Below are positions 46,624-54,697 of a DNA stretch of 64,000 bases, piece after piece. Position numbers and translations under genes: made by a program. Position 1 is the stretch's first letter. Every line of letters begins with the position of its first letter. Below the pieces are notes generated by a model, which made no database searches, had not been told where the DNA came from, and was given only the letters and a program-made list of their open reading frames with translations. The DNA comes from Streptomyces sp. NBC_00659 (GTDB lineage: Bacteria > Actinomycetota > Actinomycetes > Streptomycetales > Streptomycetaceae): the NCBI RefSeq assembly GCF_036226925.1, contig NZ_CP109031.1, positions 7,254,001-7,318,000 of the forward strand. The letters are read 5' to 3'.

Positions 46624-47778
46624 ATGCTGGACATCGCCGAAGAACTGCACCGGTGGGTCGAGCAGGGCCGCGACTTCGCCGTCGCCACCGTGGTGGCGGT
46701 CGGCGGCAGCGCGCCCCGCCGGCCCGGCGCCGCTCTCGCCGTCGACTCCGACGGCACGGCGATCGGCTCGGTCTCGGGCGGTTGCGTGGAAGGGGCGGTC
46801 TACGACCTGTGCGCACAGGCGCTGGAGGACGGCGAGACCGTCCTGGAACGCTTCGGCTACAGCGACGACGACGCCTTCGCGGTCGGCCTGACCTGCGGCG
46901 GTGTCATCGACATCCTGGTCACCCCGGTCCGCTCGCACGACACCGCCCGACGGGCGGTGCTCACGACGGCCCTGGCCCGAGCGGCGCGCGGCGAGGCGGC
47001 GGCGCTAGCCCGCGTCGTGAGCGGGCCCGCCGAGCTGATGGGCCGCGCCCTCGTCGTGTGTCCCGACGGCTCCCACGAGGGCGGTTTCGGGGCCCATCCC
47101 GGGCTCGACCGTACGGTGGCGGGCGAGGCGGCGGCCCTGCTGGACGCCGGCCGCACCGCCACCGTGGAGATCGGAGAGCAGGGCTCTCGTTGCGGAGCGC
47201 CGCTCACGGTCCTGGTGGAGTCCTCGGTCCCGCCCCCGCGCATGATCGTCTTCGGCGCCATCGACTTCGCCTCGGCACTGGTCCGCGTGGGCAAGTTCCT
47301 CGGCTACCGGGTGACGGTGTGCGACGCCCGCCCGGTCTTCGCGACGGCGGCCCGCTTCCCCGAGGCGGACGAGATCGTCGTGGAGTGGCCCCACCGCTAT
47401 CTGGAGCGTGCGGAGGTCGACTCCCGCACCGTCCTGTGCGTCCTCACCCACGACGCCAAGTTCGACGTCCCGCTGCTCCGGCTCGCGCTGCGGCTCCCGG
47501 TGGCGTACGTCGGAGCCATGGGCTCGCGCCGCACTCACCTGGACCGCAACGAGAGGCTGCGCGAGGTCGGCGTCACCGAGATCGAGCTGGCCCGCCTCAG
47601 GTCGCCGATCGGCCTGGACCTGGGGGCGCGGACCCCCGAGGAGACGGCGCTGTCGATCGCGGCGGAGATCGTGGCCGACCGGCGCGGGGGGAGCGGGGTC
47701 TCCCTCACCGGGGCGCACACCCCGATCCACCACGACACGTCCTCGGTTCCGGCGCGTCGGATCGGGTCGGTGGCGTGA
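46624..47778 (+). CDS. xdhC: XdhC/CoxF-family molybdenum cofactor maturation protein
   Basis: Binds and sulfurates or inserts the Mo cofactor into xanthine dehydrogenase. 384 residues. N-terminal XdhC domain: [21 protein letters not shown] and GSVSGGCVEGAV (conserved Cys), TCGGVIDI. A Rossmann-like domain follows (IVFGAIDFASALVRVGKFLGYRVTVCDAR) and the C-terminal VGAMGSRRTHLDR. AAGGAGA precedes the ATG. The expected GA(I)x glycine motif reads GAIDFA, a minor change. Confidence 0.9.
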   Translation: MLDIAEELHRWVEQGRDFAVATVVAVGGSAPRRPGAALAVDSDGTAIGSVSGGCVEGAVYDLCAQALEDGETVLERFGYSDDDAFAVGLTCGGVIDILVTPVRSHDTARRAVLTTALARAARGEAAALARVVSGPAELMGRALVVCPDGSHEGGFGAHPGLDRTVAGEAAALLDAGRTATVEIGEQGSRCGAPLTVLVESSVPPPRMIVFGAIDFASALVRVGKFLGYRVTVCDARPVFATAARFPEADEIVVEWPHRYLERAEVDSRTVLCVLTHDAKFDVPLLRLALRLPVAYVGAMGSRRTHLDRNERLREVGVTEIELARLRSPIGLDLGARTPEETALSIAAEIVADRRGGSGVSLTGAHTPIHHDTSSVPARRIGSVA

Positions 47779-47804
47779 GAGCCCGCGACTGACATCCCTC
47801 AGCT

Positions 47805-47853
47805 CTCCGGCCCGTTGTGCCCGCCCTGACAGGGCGGGCACAACGGGCCGGAG
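47805..47853. terminator. Perfect 23-base-pair terminator after purine cluster
   Basis: CTCCGGCCCGTTGTGCCCGC... on the left (47805-47827) is exactly complementary to 47831-47853 with a GAC turn. It separates the purine locus from the convergent SARP gene. Confidence 0.85.
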
Positions 47854-47972
47854 TCGCCCGGGGGGAATGGCTTGTCCGCTTCTCGCGCGGTCACCGCCGA
47901 CGCGTTGCGCCTTCTGGGCGGATCCCTGCGGGAAAGCGGAGCCGCGGTGGACATCCCCGCGGATCTGCAGAC

Positions 47973-50681
47973 TCAGCCCGTCAGGGAGCGGACATGGACC
48001 GAGGCTGCGCCGCTGGGCGCGAGGCCGCTCGTGCGGGCGTGGCCGCGTGCGCCGCCTGTCCCCCCGCTGAGGGCCGCGGCTTGGCGGAGGCAGTGTCGGG
48101 CCTCGCTGCCACGGCCGAGGGCCTGCAGGGCGTTTCCGCAGGTGGTGAGCAGCAGGGCCCGGCGCTCGTCGGACTGCTGGTGCGGGGCGAGGGTCAGGGC
48201 GTGCCGGCACCGGCTCAGGGCTTCGTGCGGGCGGCCGACGGTCAGAAGGTGGGTCGCCAGGTGATACAGGGCCAGCGTTTCGGTGTGGGGGTGGGCCAGG
48301 GAGTGGGCCATCCTGGCTGCCTCCTCGCGCCGGATACCGGCGTCGGTCAGTTCCCCGGTGCGCTCCAGGGCGGCCGCCCAGTTGATCAGGGCGATCACCT
48401 GCCCGCGCCGGTCTCCGGCTCGGAGGGCCAGGTCGGGTGCGCGGCTGAGATACGTCAGCGCTGCGGTGTGCCGGCCGTTCTCGGTGAGGACCCAGCCCAG
48501 CAGAGCGCACAGCCGCGACTCGGCGTCGGTGTCGCCCAGCGCGACAGCGGCGGCGAGGCCGTGTTCGAGCGTCGGCTCCCAGCCGTCGTGGACCTGCCGC
48601 ACGATCAGCGGCCAGAGCTGGACGGCGAGGCGCCAGGCCAGTTCCGGATGCCCGGCCTGGGCTGCCGCGGCCACCGCGGCGGTGAGGTTTGGGCGCTCGG
48701 TGACGTACCACGCCATCGCCGCGGCACGGTCGGCGAAGGCCGGCGGCGGGCCGGGCGGGGACGCCTGCGGGGGCAGGGAGCAGCAGGGCTGGCTGCCCGG
48801 TTCGGCCGCCGCAGCGGCGGCTCGGGCGGCGGCCAGGTAGTGCACCAGGAGGCGTTCGAGTCCCGTCGCGTCGGCCTGCGCCGGCAGGGAGCGTGCGTAG
48901 AGCCGGACGAGGTCGTGCATCAGATAGCGGCCATCAGCCCGTTCCTCGACGAGGTGGGCCGCGGCGAGTTCCTCCAGGGCGGCGCGCGCGGCGGCGGGCG
49001 GCACGCCGCTGAGCGCCGCCGCGGCACCGCCGTCGAGTTCGGAGCCGACGTGCAGGGCCAGTTGGCGAAAGAGCAGCGCCCCGGCCGCAGGCAGCTGCTG
49101 GGCGCTCAGGCGCAGGGTCGCTGCGACGCCGAGGTCCTCGGTGGCAAGCAGGGACAGGCGCTGGTGTTCGTCGGCCAGGTCGTCGGCCATCGCGCGCAGG
49201 GTGAGCCGGGGTCGTGCCACGAGCCGGGCGGCGGCCAGCCGCAGCGCCAGGGGCAGGCCGTCGCACAGGGCGGACAGCTCCTCGGCGGCAGCAGGTTCGG
49301 CGGCCACGCGCAGCTCGCCGATGACGCCGCGCAGGATGCGTACGCCGTCCGTGGGCACCAGGTGCTGAAGCGGCAGCAGCCGGGCGCAGTCGGTGGCCAC
49401 CAGCCCCTCGAGCCGGTTGCGGCTGGTGACCAGCACCGTGCACCGGGGCGTGCCGGGCAGGAGCGGACGGACCTGCGCCGAGTCGCGGGCGTTGTCGAGC
49501 AGGATCAGCGCGCGGCGGTCGGCGAGCAGGGAGCGGTAGAGGGTTTCGGCGGCGCGGCCATGACGTGGCAGGCGTTCCTCCTCGACGCCGAGGGCCGACA
49601 GGAAGTCGTGCAGGACGCCAGCATGCGGCCTGCCGGTGCCGTCCTGTTCCAGGGTGTGCAGGTCGGCGTAGAGGATGCCGTCGGGGAAGTCGTCGGCGTG
49701 CGCGTGCGCCCAGTGCAGCGCCAGCGAGGTCTTGCCGACGCCGGCCGGGCCGGTCACCACGCTCAGGGTGGCGGTGCCGGCCGATGCGACGGCGGTCAGG
49801 CGGGCGAGGTCGGCGGTGCGGCCGGTGAAGCCGGCCGGGGCGCGCGGCAGGAGGCAGGGGACCGGTGGGGAGGGATGCGGGGCGGCGGCCGGGTCCGCTG
49901 CTCTCTGCGGCCCGGGCGCGGCCGGTGGGGGTGTCCCGGTGGCGGGTGGGTGGGGTGGCCGGGAGTGCAGAACGTCGAGATACGCCTTTGACAGCGCGGG
50001 GCCCGGGTCGACGCCCAGTTCCTGGGCGAGGAGTTGCTGCGTGCGGCGGAAGAGGGCGAGGGCGTCACCTTGGCGGTCGGCAGCATGCAGGGAACGGACC
50101 GTGGCCGCGATCAGGGATTCGCGCAGCGGATGGTTCTCGGCTGCCGGCCGCAGCAGGGCGAGGGCGTCCGCCCCGTTGCCGCACGCGTGCAGGGCGTTGG
50201 CGTACCGCTCCAGCGCGACGAGGCGTTCCTCCATCAGTTGGTCGGCGGCCGCCGATAGCGAAGGGGTGTCACCGATCCCGCCGAGCGCCTGGCCCCGCCA
50301 CAGGCCCAGGGCTTCGACCAGGAGCGCGGCCCGCCGCTCGGCAGAGACGGCCGCGGCACGGCACGCCAGGTCGTGAAAGCGCCGTACGTCCACCGAGCCC
50401 GGTGCGGCGCGCAGGGCGTAGCCCCCGCTCCCGGTGACGAGTTCGGCCGCGGGCGTCGTACGCATCAGTCCGCGCAGTGCGGAGATGTGACCGTAGACGA
50501 TGGTGCGGGCGTGGGTGGGTGGCCGGGTGTCCCACAGCGCGTCGATGATCCGCTCGGCGCTGACGGGCGTGCCGTCGGCGAGCAGGAGCAGCGCCAGCAC
50601 GGCTCGGCGCTTGGGAGGGCCGAGTGGCACCTCTTTGTCACCCGTGAAAGCCGAAACCGGCCCGAGAAGCCGGAATTCCAT
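47973..50681 (-). CDS. AfsR/SARP-type transcriptional regulator with NB-ARC ATPase
   Basis: 902 residues. DNA-binding winged helix at 1-95 (MEFRLLGPVSAF, KRRAVLALLLLADGTPVS), bacterial transcriptional activator domain at about 100-245 (ELGVDPGPALSKAYLDVL), NB-ARC with P-loop GPAGVGKTS at 311-319 and ILLDNARDSAQVRPLLPG, and C-terminal helical TPR-like repeats. It is the architecture of AfsR. Start chosen at ATG 50681: AAAGGA lies nine bases upstream and SARPs commonly begin MEFRLLGPV; ATG 50687 and 50702 are alternatives. It diverges from the aegerolysin-like gene, its likely target. Confidence 0.9.
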   Translation of the reverse strand: MEFRLLGPVSAFTGDKEVPLGPPKRRAVLALLLLADGTPVSAERIIDALWDTRPPTHARTIVYGHISALRGLMRTTPAAELVTGSGGYALRAAPGSVDVRRFHDLACRAAAVSAERRAALLVEALGLWRGQALGGIGDTPSLSAAADQLMEERLVALERYANALHACGNGADALALLRPAAENHPLRESLIAATVRSLHAADRQGDALALFRRTQQLLAQELGVDPGPALSKAYLDVLHSRPPHPPATGTPPPAAPGPQRAADPAAAPHPSPPVPCLLPRAPAGFTGRTADLARLTAVASAGTATLSVVTGPAGVGKTSLALHWAHAHADDFPDGILYADLHTLEQDGTGRPHAGVLHDFLSALGVEEERLPRHGRAAETLYRSLLADRRALILLDNARDSAQVRPLLPGTPRCTVLVTSRNRLEGLVATDCARLLPLQHLVPTDGVRILRGVIGELRVAAEPAAAEELSALCDGLPLALRLAAARLVARPRLTLRAMADDLADEHQRLSLLATEDLGVAATLRLSAQQLPAAGALLFRQLALHVGSELDGGAAAALSGVPPAAARAALEELAAAHLVEERADGRYLMHDLVRLYARSLPAQADATGLERLLVHYLAAARAAAAAAEPGSQPCCSLPPQASPPGPPPAFADRAAAMAWYVTERPNLTAAVAAAAQAGHPELAWRLAVQLWPLIVRQVHDGWEPTLEHGLAAAVALGDTDAESRLCALLGWVLTENGRHTAALTYLSRAPDLALRAGDRRGQVIALINWAAALERTGELTDAGIRREEAARMAHSLAHPHTETLALYHLATHLLTVGRPHEALSRCRHALTLAPHQQSDERRALLLTTCGNALQALGRGSEARHCLRQAAALSGGTGGARGHARTSGLAPSGAASVHVRSLTG

Positions 50682-51136
50682 CAGCATTGTTCCTTTGGCC
50701 ATGTCGTCCGGGCGGACATTCACGAGAAGCCAGACAAGCATGCTCACCCTCGAAATGGGGTGCACGGATCGAGAATTGGACAATCGGCGCTTCAAGTCCG
50801 TCCAGAACTTGTCGTGTTGCGCGAGTTCCAGTGATCTCTGCCACGGGACCCGAGTGTGCGGGGCAACACGAAAAGCGCGAAAGGTGTTCAGCGAGAGGCT
50901 GCGGGGTCGGAATGGGTCGTACCGAATTCAATTGCCGGGTGCGACGCAATCCGTCGTCCGCCATCCGCCGGGCAGTGCCATGGACAGGAGGTCCGCATCT
51001 CGGGCAGGGCGGTGGCCAAGACCTTACGACGACCTAACGGCCGGATGCTTTTGGCGCTCCTGTTCGGCGTTACACCACCGTTAGGCCCCCTCGGCAAGCT
51101 CTTTCCCGGAAGCCAGAACACGGATCAGGAGGCGCA
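50682..51136. other. Divergent promoter region, SARP and aegerolysin-like genes
   Basis: 455 bases without a gene, less GC-rich than neighbours. It includes the inverted repeat at 51033-51085. AGGAGG-type sequence (CAGGAGGCGCA) precedes the ATG at 51137. Confidence 0.6.
51033..51085. promoter_or_regulatory. Inverted repeat CCTAACGG/CCGTTAGG, candidate operator
   Basis: CCTAACGG (51033-51040) and CCGTTAGG (51078-51085) are exact inverted copies separated by 37 bases; CTTACGACGACC before the first and GTTACACCACC before the second are related too. Located 50-100 bases before the secreted gene's start. Confidence 0.45.
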
Positions 51137-52042
51137 ATGTCACACAGCGCAGGAATTCGCAGGGGCCCGGGCGCGGTGCGCAGGACGGTGACGGCGAGCG
51201 GCGCCATTGCCGCAACCGCCATGGCCGCCGTGGCCGTGTTCGCCTCGGCCGGCAGTTCTGCCGCCGCGGCAGGGCACGACACGGCGCACGCGTCCACGGT
51301 GTCGGTGCAGTCGGCCCGCGGTACCCGGGTGCACGTCGTCAACGGCACCACCACGACCCTGTATCGCAACTACTCGTCGCTGTCGCACGGGGTCTGGGAC
51401 GACGGGACGCCGCCCGAGGCCATCGACGGCGGGAGCCAGGTCGTCTGGGGCTCCCATTCCTCCGGGGTGATGACGGGGACGGAAGGCTACGCCCGCTACT
51501 CCCTCGGCAACGCGGGTGAGGTCTCCCTCCACTGGGACAACCCCTACGTGGGCAGCAACAGTTACAGCTGTACGGCGCCCGCCGGCTACAGCTGTGCGCG
51601 CTCCGGTGGCAGCGGCGACAACGCGGAGGTGTGGTTCACCATCAGCGGCAGCGGCCGCACCGCCGCCGCGGACCGTGGCCGACGGTCGGCGTCCGCGGCA
51701 CGCAGCACGCACGTCACGCTGCAAAACCGTACGCCCAACGAGATGCTGCGCACCTCGTCGAGCCTGGTGCACGGTACCTGGAGCGAGAACCTGCTCCCTC
51801 CGGACCACGTGTACCCGATGTCCAACGCGATCTGGCAGTCGGAGTCGAACGGCTTCATGACGGGGACGGAAGGAACGGCCGTCTACAACATGCTCAACGT
51901 CGGCACCGTCAGCGTCTCCTGGAACAACCCCTACGCGGGCAGCAACGGATACTCCTGCTCGCCTCCCTCCGGATACACCTGCCGACAGGACGGCGGCGGT
52001 GGTGACAACGCCGCCGTCACCTTCACCGTGCTGAAGCGCTGA
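51137..52042 (+). CDS. Secreted protein with two aegerolysin-like (crystal protein ET79-like) domains
   Basis: 301 residues. A long signal peptide (about 1-47) precedes domain 1 (62-170) and domain 2 (190-301) joined by a short Arg/Ser/Ala linker. Each domain shows V.L/VxN.T...L..SSLxHGxW, then W.S.S.G(V/F)MTGTEG..Y and the signature NPY.GSN.YSC..P.GY(S/T)C. These match, from memory, the ET79/Cry34-like branch of the aegerolysin family: lipid-binding beta-sandwich proteins that act with a pore-forming partner. Single domains are normal; a secreted tandem is unusual. A toxin or membrane-binding role is inferred. Confidence 0.78.
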   Translation: MSHSAGIRRGPGAVRRTVTASGAIAATAMAAVAVFASAGSSAAAAGHDTAHASTVSVQSARGTRVHVVNGTTTTLYRNYSSLSHGVWDDGTPPEAIDGGSQVVWGSHSSGVMTGTEGYARYSLGNAGEVSLHWDNPYVGSNSYSCTAPAGYSCARSGGSGDNAEVWFTISGSGRTAAADRGRRSASAARSTHVTLQNRTPNEMLRTSSSLVHGTWSENLLPPDHVYPMSNAIWQSESNGFMTGTEGTAVYNMLNVGTVSVSWNNPYAGSNGYSCSPPSGYTCRQDGGGGDNAAVTFTVLKR

Positions 52043-52132
52043 CGGCGCCCTCCTCCTTTCCCGGCCGTCTCCATCCACTGCATTTCCCCTCCTTCACAGC
52101 TTCTCCTGTCGTGCAGGAGAGAAGGGACGATG

Positions 52133-52654
52133 ATGTCTCGTTACACCGCAGCACTGTCATGCGCTGCCGCCCTGGCCGTCCTCACGGCCGGCTCGGCCGC
52201 GGCGCTCCCCGCCGACACCGCGCCAGCCGGCCCCGCGCACGCGGCCGTCGCCGCGCAGGCGAACACCTACGTGCTGGCCCCGCAGGACAAACCCGATCTG
52301 TGGCTCGGGGACCTCGACTACCACGGCTTGGTCGTCTGCAAGGCCAGCCGGCTCTGGTACGGAGAAGGGCGCGACAACGCCGTCTGGCAGATAACCAACA
52401 ACAACGACGGCTCCGTATCGCTGGTGAACATGGACTCCCAGGGGAACCGGGAGCGTTTGCTCAGCACGCGCGAGGAAGTGCTCATCTCGGAGGGTACCGG
52501 CGACGCCTTCAACTGGTTCAGGGTCGCTGGCCCGTCCGGGACCTTCGGGCTGAAGAACAAGGCGACGGGCCGTTACCTGGCGTTCACCGCCGCCGGTGGG
52601 GTTCTGGGGGCCGTCAACGCCTACTGGTGGTACATGGTCAACACCCTGCCGTAG
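52133..52654 (+). CDS. Secreted beta-trefoil-like protein of unknown function
   Basis: 173 residues. Signal peptide MSRYTAALSCAAALAVLTAGSAAALP, cleavage perhaps near AHAAVA (residue about 42). The mature part has three similar strands blocks with aromatic cores (VWQITNNNDG, NWFRVAGPSGTFGLKNKATGRYLAF, YWWYMVN), suggesting a beta-trefoil such as ricin-type or Cry35 N-terminal lectins. No pore-forming domain is present. It starts 90 bases after the aegerolysin-like gene, same direction, so likely co-expressed. ATG 52133 is chosen (GAAGGG six bases upstream); ATG 52130 is in frame too. Confidence 0.68.
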   Translation: MSRYTAALSCAAALAVLTAGSAAALPADTAPAGPAHAAVAAQANTYVLAPQDKPDLWLGDLDYHGLVVCKASRLWYGEGRDNAVWQITNNNDGSVSLVNMDSQGNRERLLSTREEVLISEGTGDAFNWFRVAGPSGTFGLKNKATGRYLAFTAAGGVLGAVNAYWWYMVNTLP

Positions 52655-52807
52655 CCTGCGAGTTCGGCCTGCGCCGGTGTCCCCCGGATCGTGCCGGGGA
52701 CGCGAAAGTGCCTTCCTGGGCGGGGTGGCGAGGCTGGACTCGGGCCTTGTGCCACCACGGTGGGAAGGCACTTGCTGCGTGTGCTCGAAGGTTCGAGGGC
52801 CAGGGCG

Positions 52808-52841
52808 AGGCCCGCCGCGGAGTGCGGCGGGCCTTTCTTCT
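52808..52841 (+). terminator. Rho-independent terminator
   Basis: AGGCCCGCCGC and GCGGCGGGCCT form an eleven-base-pair stem with loop GGAGT, followed by TTCTTCT. It ends the secreted-protein transcript. Confidence 0.85.
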
Positions 52842-52884
52842 GCGCCTTGTATTGACGCACGCGCGCCTCTCGGCGAACCTCCTG

Positions 52885-52898
52885 TGGGAGCGCTCCCG
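52885..52898. promoter_or_regulatory. CebR operator upstream of GH6 gene
   Basis: TGGGAGCGCTCCCG matches the CebR box TGGGAGCGCTCCCA except for the last base. CebR represses cellulose-degradation genes in Streptomyces until cellobiose is present. It lies 41 bases before the GH6 start. Confidence 0.8.
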
Positions 52899-52938
52899 CA
52901 AGTCCCTCGTGACCGTTGCGACCCCGGAGTGAACCCGT

Positions 52939-54114
52939 ATGAGACGACGCACCCCCACCTGGCTCGCCGCTCTGTCCGTAGGACTGGCAGCCCTGTTCGC
53001 CGTACCACCGGCGCAGGCCGCCGAGGCCGCCGGCCGCGCACCGTCGCTGTACGTCCCCGACGCCAACCCGGCGGCGTACCAGCAGGCCCTCGGCCTCGCC
53101 CGGGCCGGCAGGCTGCGCGACGCGGCGGGCATCGTGGCGATGGTGAACACCCCGCAGGCCGTGTGGTTCGGTGACCAGACGCCGGCCGAGGTGGAGAAGG
53201 AGGTCCGCGCGGTGGTGCGCGACGCGGGCCGTGACGGCGCGGTTCCCGCGCTGGCGCTGTACGACATTCCCGGCCGGGACTGCTCCAACTACTCGGCGGG
53301 CGGCGCCGCGGACACCGCCGAGTACCAGGCGTGGATCGACGCGGTGGCCCGCGGGATCGGCCGCGGCGACGCGATCGTCACCCTCGAACCCGACGCCCTC
53401 GCCCTGCTGCCCTCCGACTGCGGCCAGGACGACGCGCAGGGCACGAGGACGACCGCGCGCTACGCGGAGGTCAACTACGCGGTCGACGCCCTGGAGCCAC
53501 TGCGCGGGACGAAGGTCTATCTCGACACCGGGCACCCGGGCTGGCACTCCGTCAACTCCATCGTGCCGCGCCTGATCGAGGGCGGGGTGGCACGCGCCTC
53601 CGGCTTCTACACCAACGCCTCGAACTACCACACCGACGACGCCGACTCCTGGTACGGCAAGCTCATTTCGTCCTGCCTGGCCTACGCCGACAGCGGTGGT
53701 GACGTGGCCCAGTGCCCCAACCAGTGGTGGCCGCGCGCCGACGCGCAGGCCTGGCTCGACGCGCAGGTGTCGACCCCGCCGTCCCGGATGAAGCACTTCG
53801 TCACGGACTCCAGCCGCAACGGCCGCGGCCCCTGGACCCCGCCGGCGGGCAAGTACACGGACGCGCAGGACTGGTGCAACCCGCCGGACCGCGGCCTCGG
53901 CGCCCGCCCCACGCTGCGCACCGGCGATCCGCTCCAGGACGCCCGGCTGTGGATCAAGACACCCGGTGAGTCGGACGGCCTCTGCCTGCGCGGAACCGCG
54001 GGGCCCGAGGACCCCGAGCGCGGCACGGTCGATCCGAAGGCGGGCGACTGGTTCCCGCAACAGGCTCTGGAACTGGCTCAGTTGGCCGAACCGCCGCTTC
54101 TGCCGGGAGACTGA
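52939..54114 (+). CDS. Secreted glycoside hydrolase family 6 cellulase
   Basis: 391 residues. Signal peptide to PAQA (about residue 27). GH6 landmarks: LALYDIPGRDCSNYSAGG (catalytic-site Asp), AIVTLEPDALALLP (acid Asp), VYLDTGHPGW, ASGFYTNASNY and RNGRGPW with DWCNPPDRGLG and the C-terminal LWIKTPGESDG. No carbohydrate-binding module is present, so it is a single-domain endo- or exoglucanase. Control by CebR is indicated by the palindrome at 52885. Confidence 0.92.
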   Translation: MRRRTPTWLAALSVGLAALFAVPPAQAAEAAGRAPSLYVPDANPAAYQQALGLARAGRLRDAAGIVAMVNTPQAVWFGDQTPAEVEKEVRAVVRDAGRDGAVPALALYDIPGRDCSNYSAGGAADTAEYQAWIDAVARGIGRGDAIVTLEPDALALLPSDCGQDDAQGTRTTARYAEVNYAVDALEPLRGTKVYLDTGHPGWHSVNSIVPRLIEGGVARASGFYTNASNYHTDDADSWYGKLISSCLAYADSGGDVAQCPNQWWPRADAQAWLDAQVSTPPSRMKHFVTDSSRNGRGPWTPPAGKYTDAQDWCNPPDRGLGARPTLRTGDPLQDARLWIKTPGESDGLCLRGTAGPEDPERGTVDPKAGDWFPQQALELAQLAEPPLLPGD

Positions 54115-54115
54115 A

Positions 54116-54556
54116 CTACTCCCGCCCCAGGAGCCCGTCCATCGCCCGCCCGAACATCCACCTCGCCGACCATTCCAGCGGGCGGTCGGCGAGGGCGGGC
54201 AGGGCGCGCACGCTCAGGTCCTCCCGCCAGACCACCCGTGAACCGCCGCCGTCCGCCGGGTGCACCTCGAACTCGGCCCAGCCCGTGACGAACGTGCCGC
54301 GCTTGACCAGCCGGCACGTTCCCGGGACCCCGTCGCCCGGCGGGTTCCACGCGACGACCTCCATCGGGTCGTCGAACCCGAGCCGCCCGAGCCCCGACCG
54401 TGCCACGAAGACCGTGCCCTCCCGCGTCGGCGCCGGGGTGCGCACGGTGACCCGGGTCAGCGGGACGACGTCCGCGTGCCGGGGCCAGTCGGTCAGCCGC
54501 CGCCAGCTCTCGGCGACGGAGTGCCGGGACACGCGTTCCAGGACGAAGAGGACCAC
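54116..54556 (-). CDS. SRPBCC-family protein
   Basis: 146 residues with the START/Bet v1-like pattern: short first strand (VLFVLERVSRHSVAESWRRLTDWPRHADVVPLT), followed by VFVARSGLGRLGFDDPMEVVAW and C-terminal helix. It presumably binds a hydrophobic ligand; no partner is evident. GTG 54556 is the most likely start; more upstream in-frame starts give an unrelated Pro/Arg-rich extension. It is convergent with the GH6 gene, only one base apart. Confidence 0.78.
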   Translation of the reverse strand: MVLFVLERVSRHSVAESWRRLTDWPRHADVVPLTRVTVRTPAPTREGTVFVARSGLGRLGFDDPMEVVAWNPPGDGVPGTCRLVKRGTFVTGWAEFEVHPADGGGSRVVWREDLSVRALPALADRPLEWSARWMFGRAMDGLLGRE

Positions 54557-54697
54557 GCCATGATCGTAGGCGCCGGAAGGCCGCGGACCGGAGACGAACC
54601 CACCGCGGGACATGCCGCGGACGATCCGCGGGACACGCTGCCGACGGTCCGGGGACAATCTCACGCGGTGCTCACGCGGGGGGTGCTCACGCGGTGC

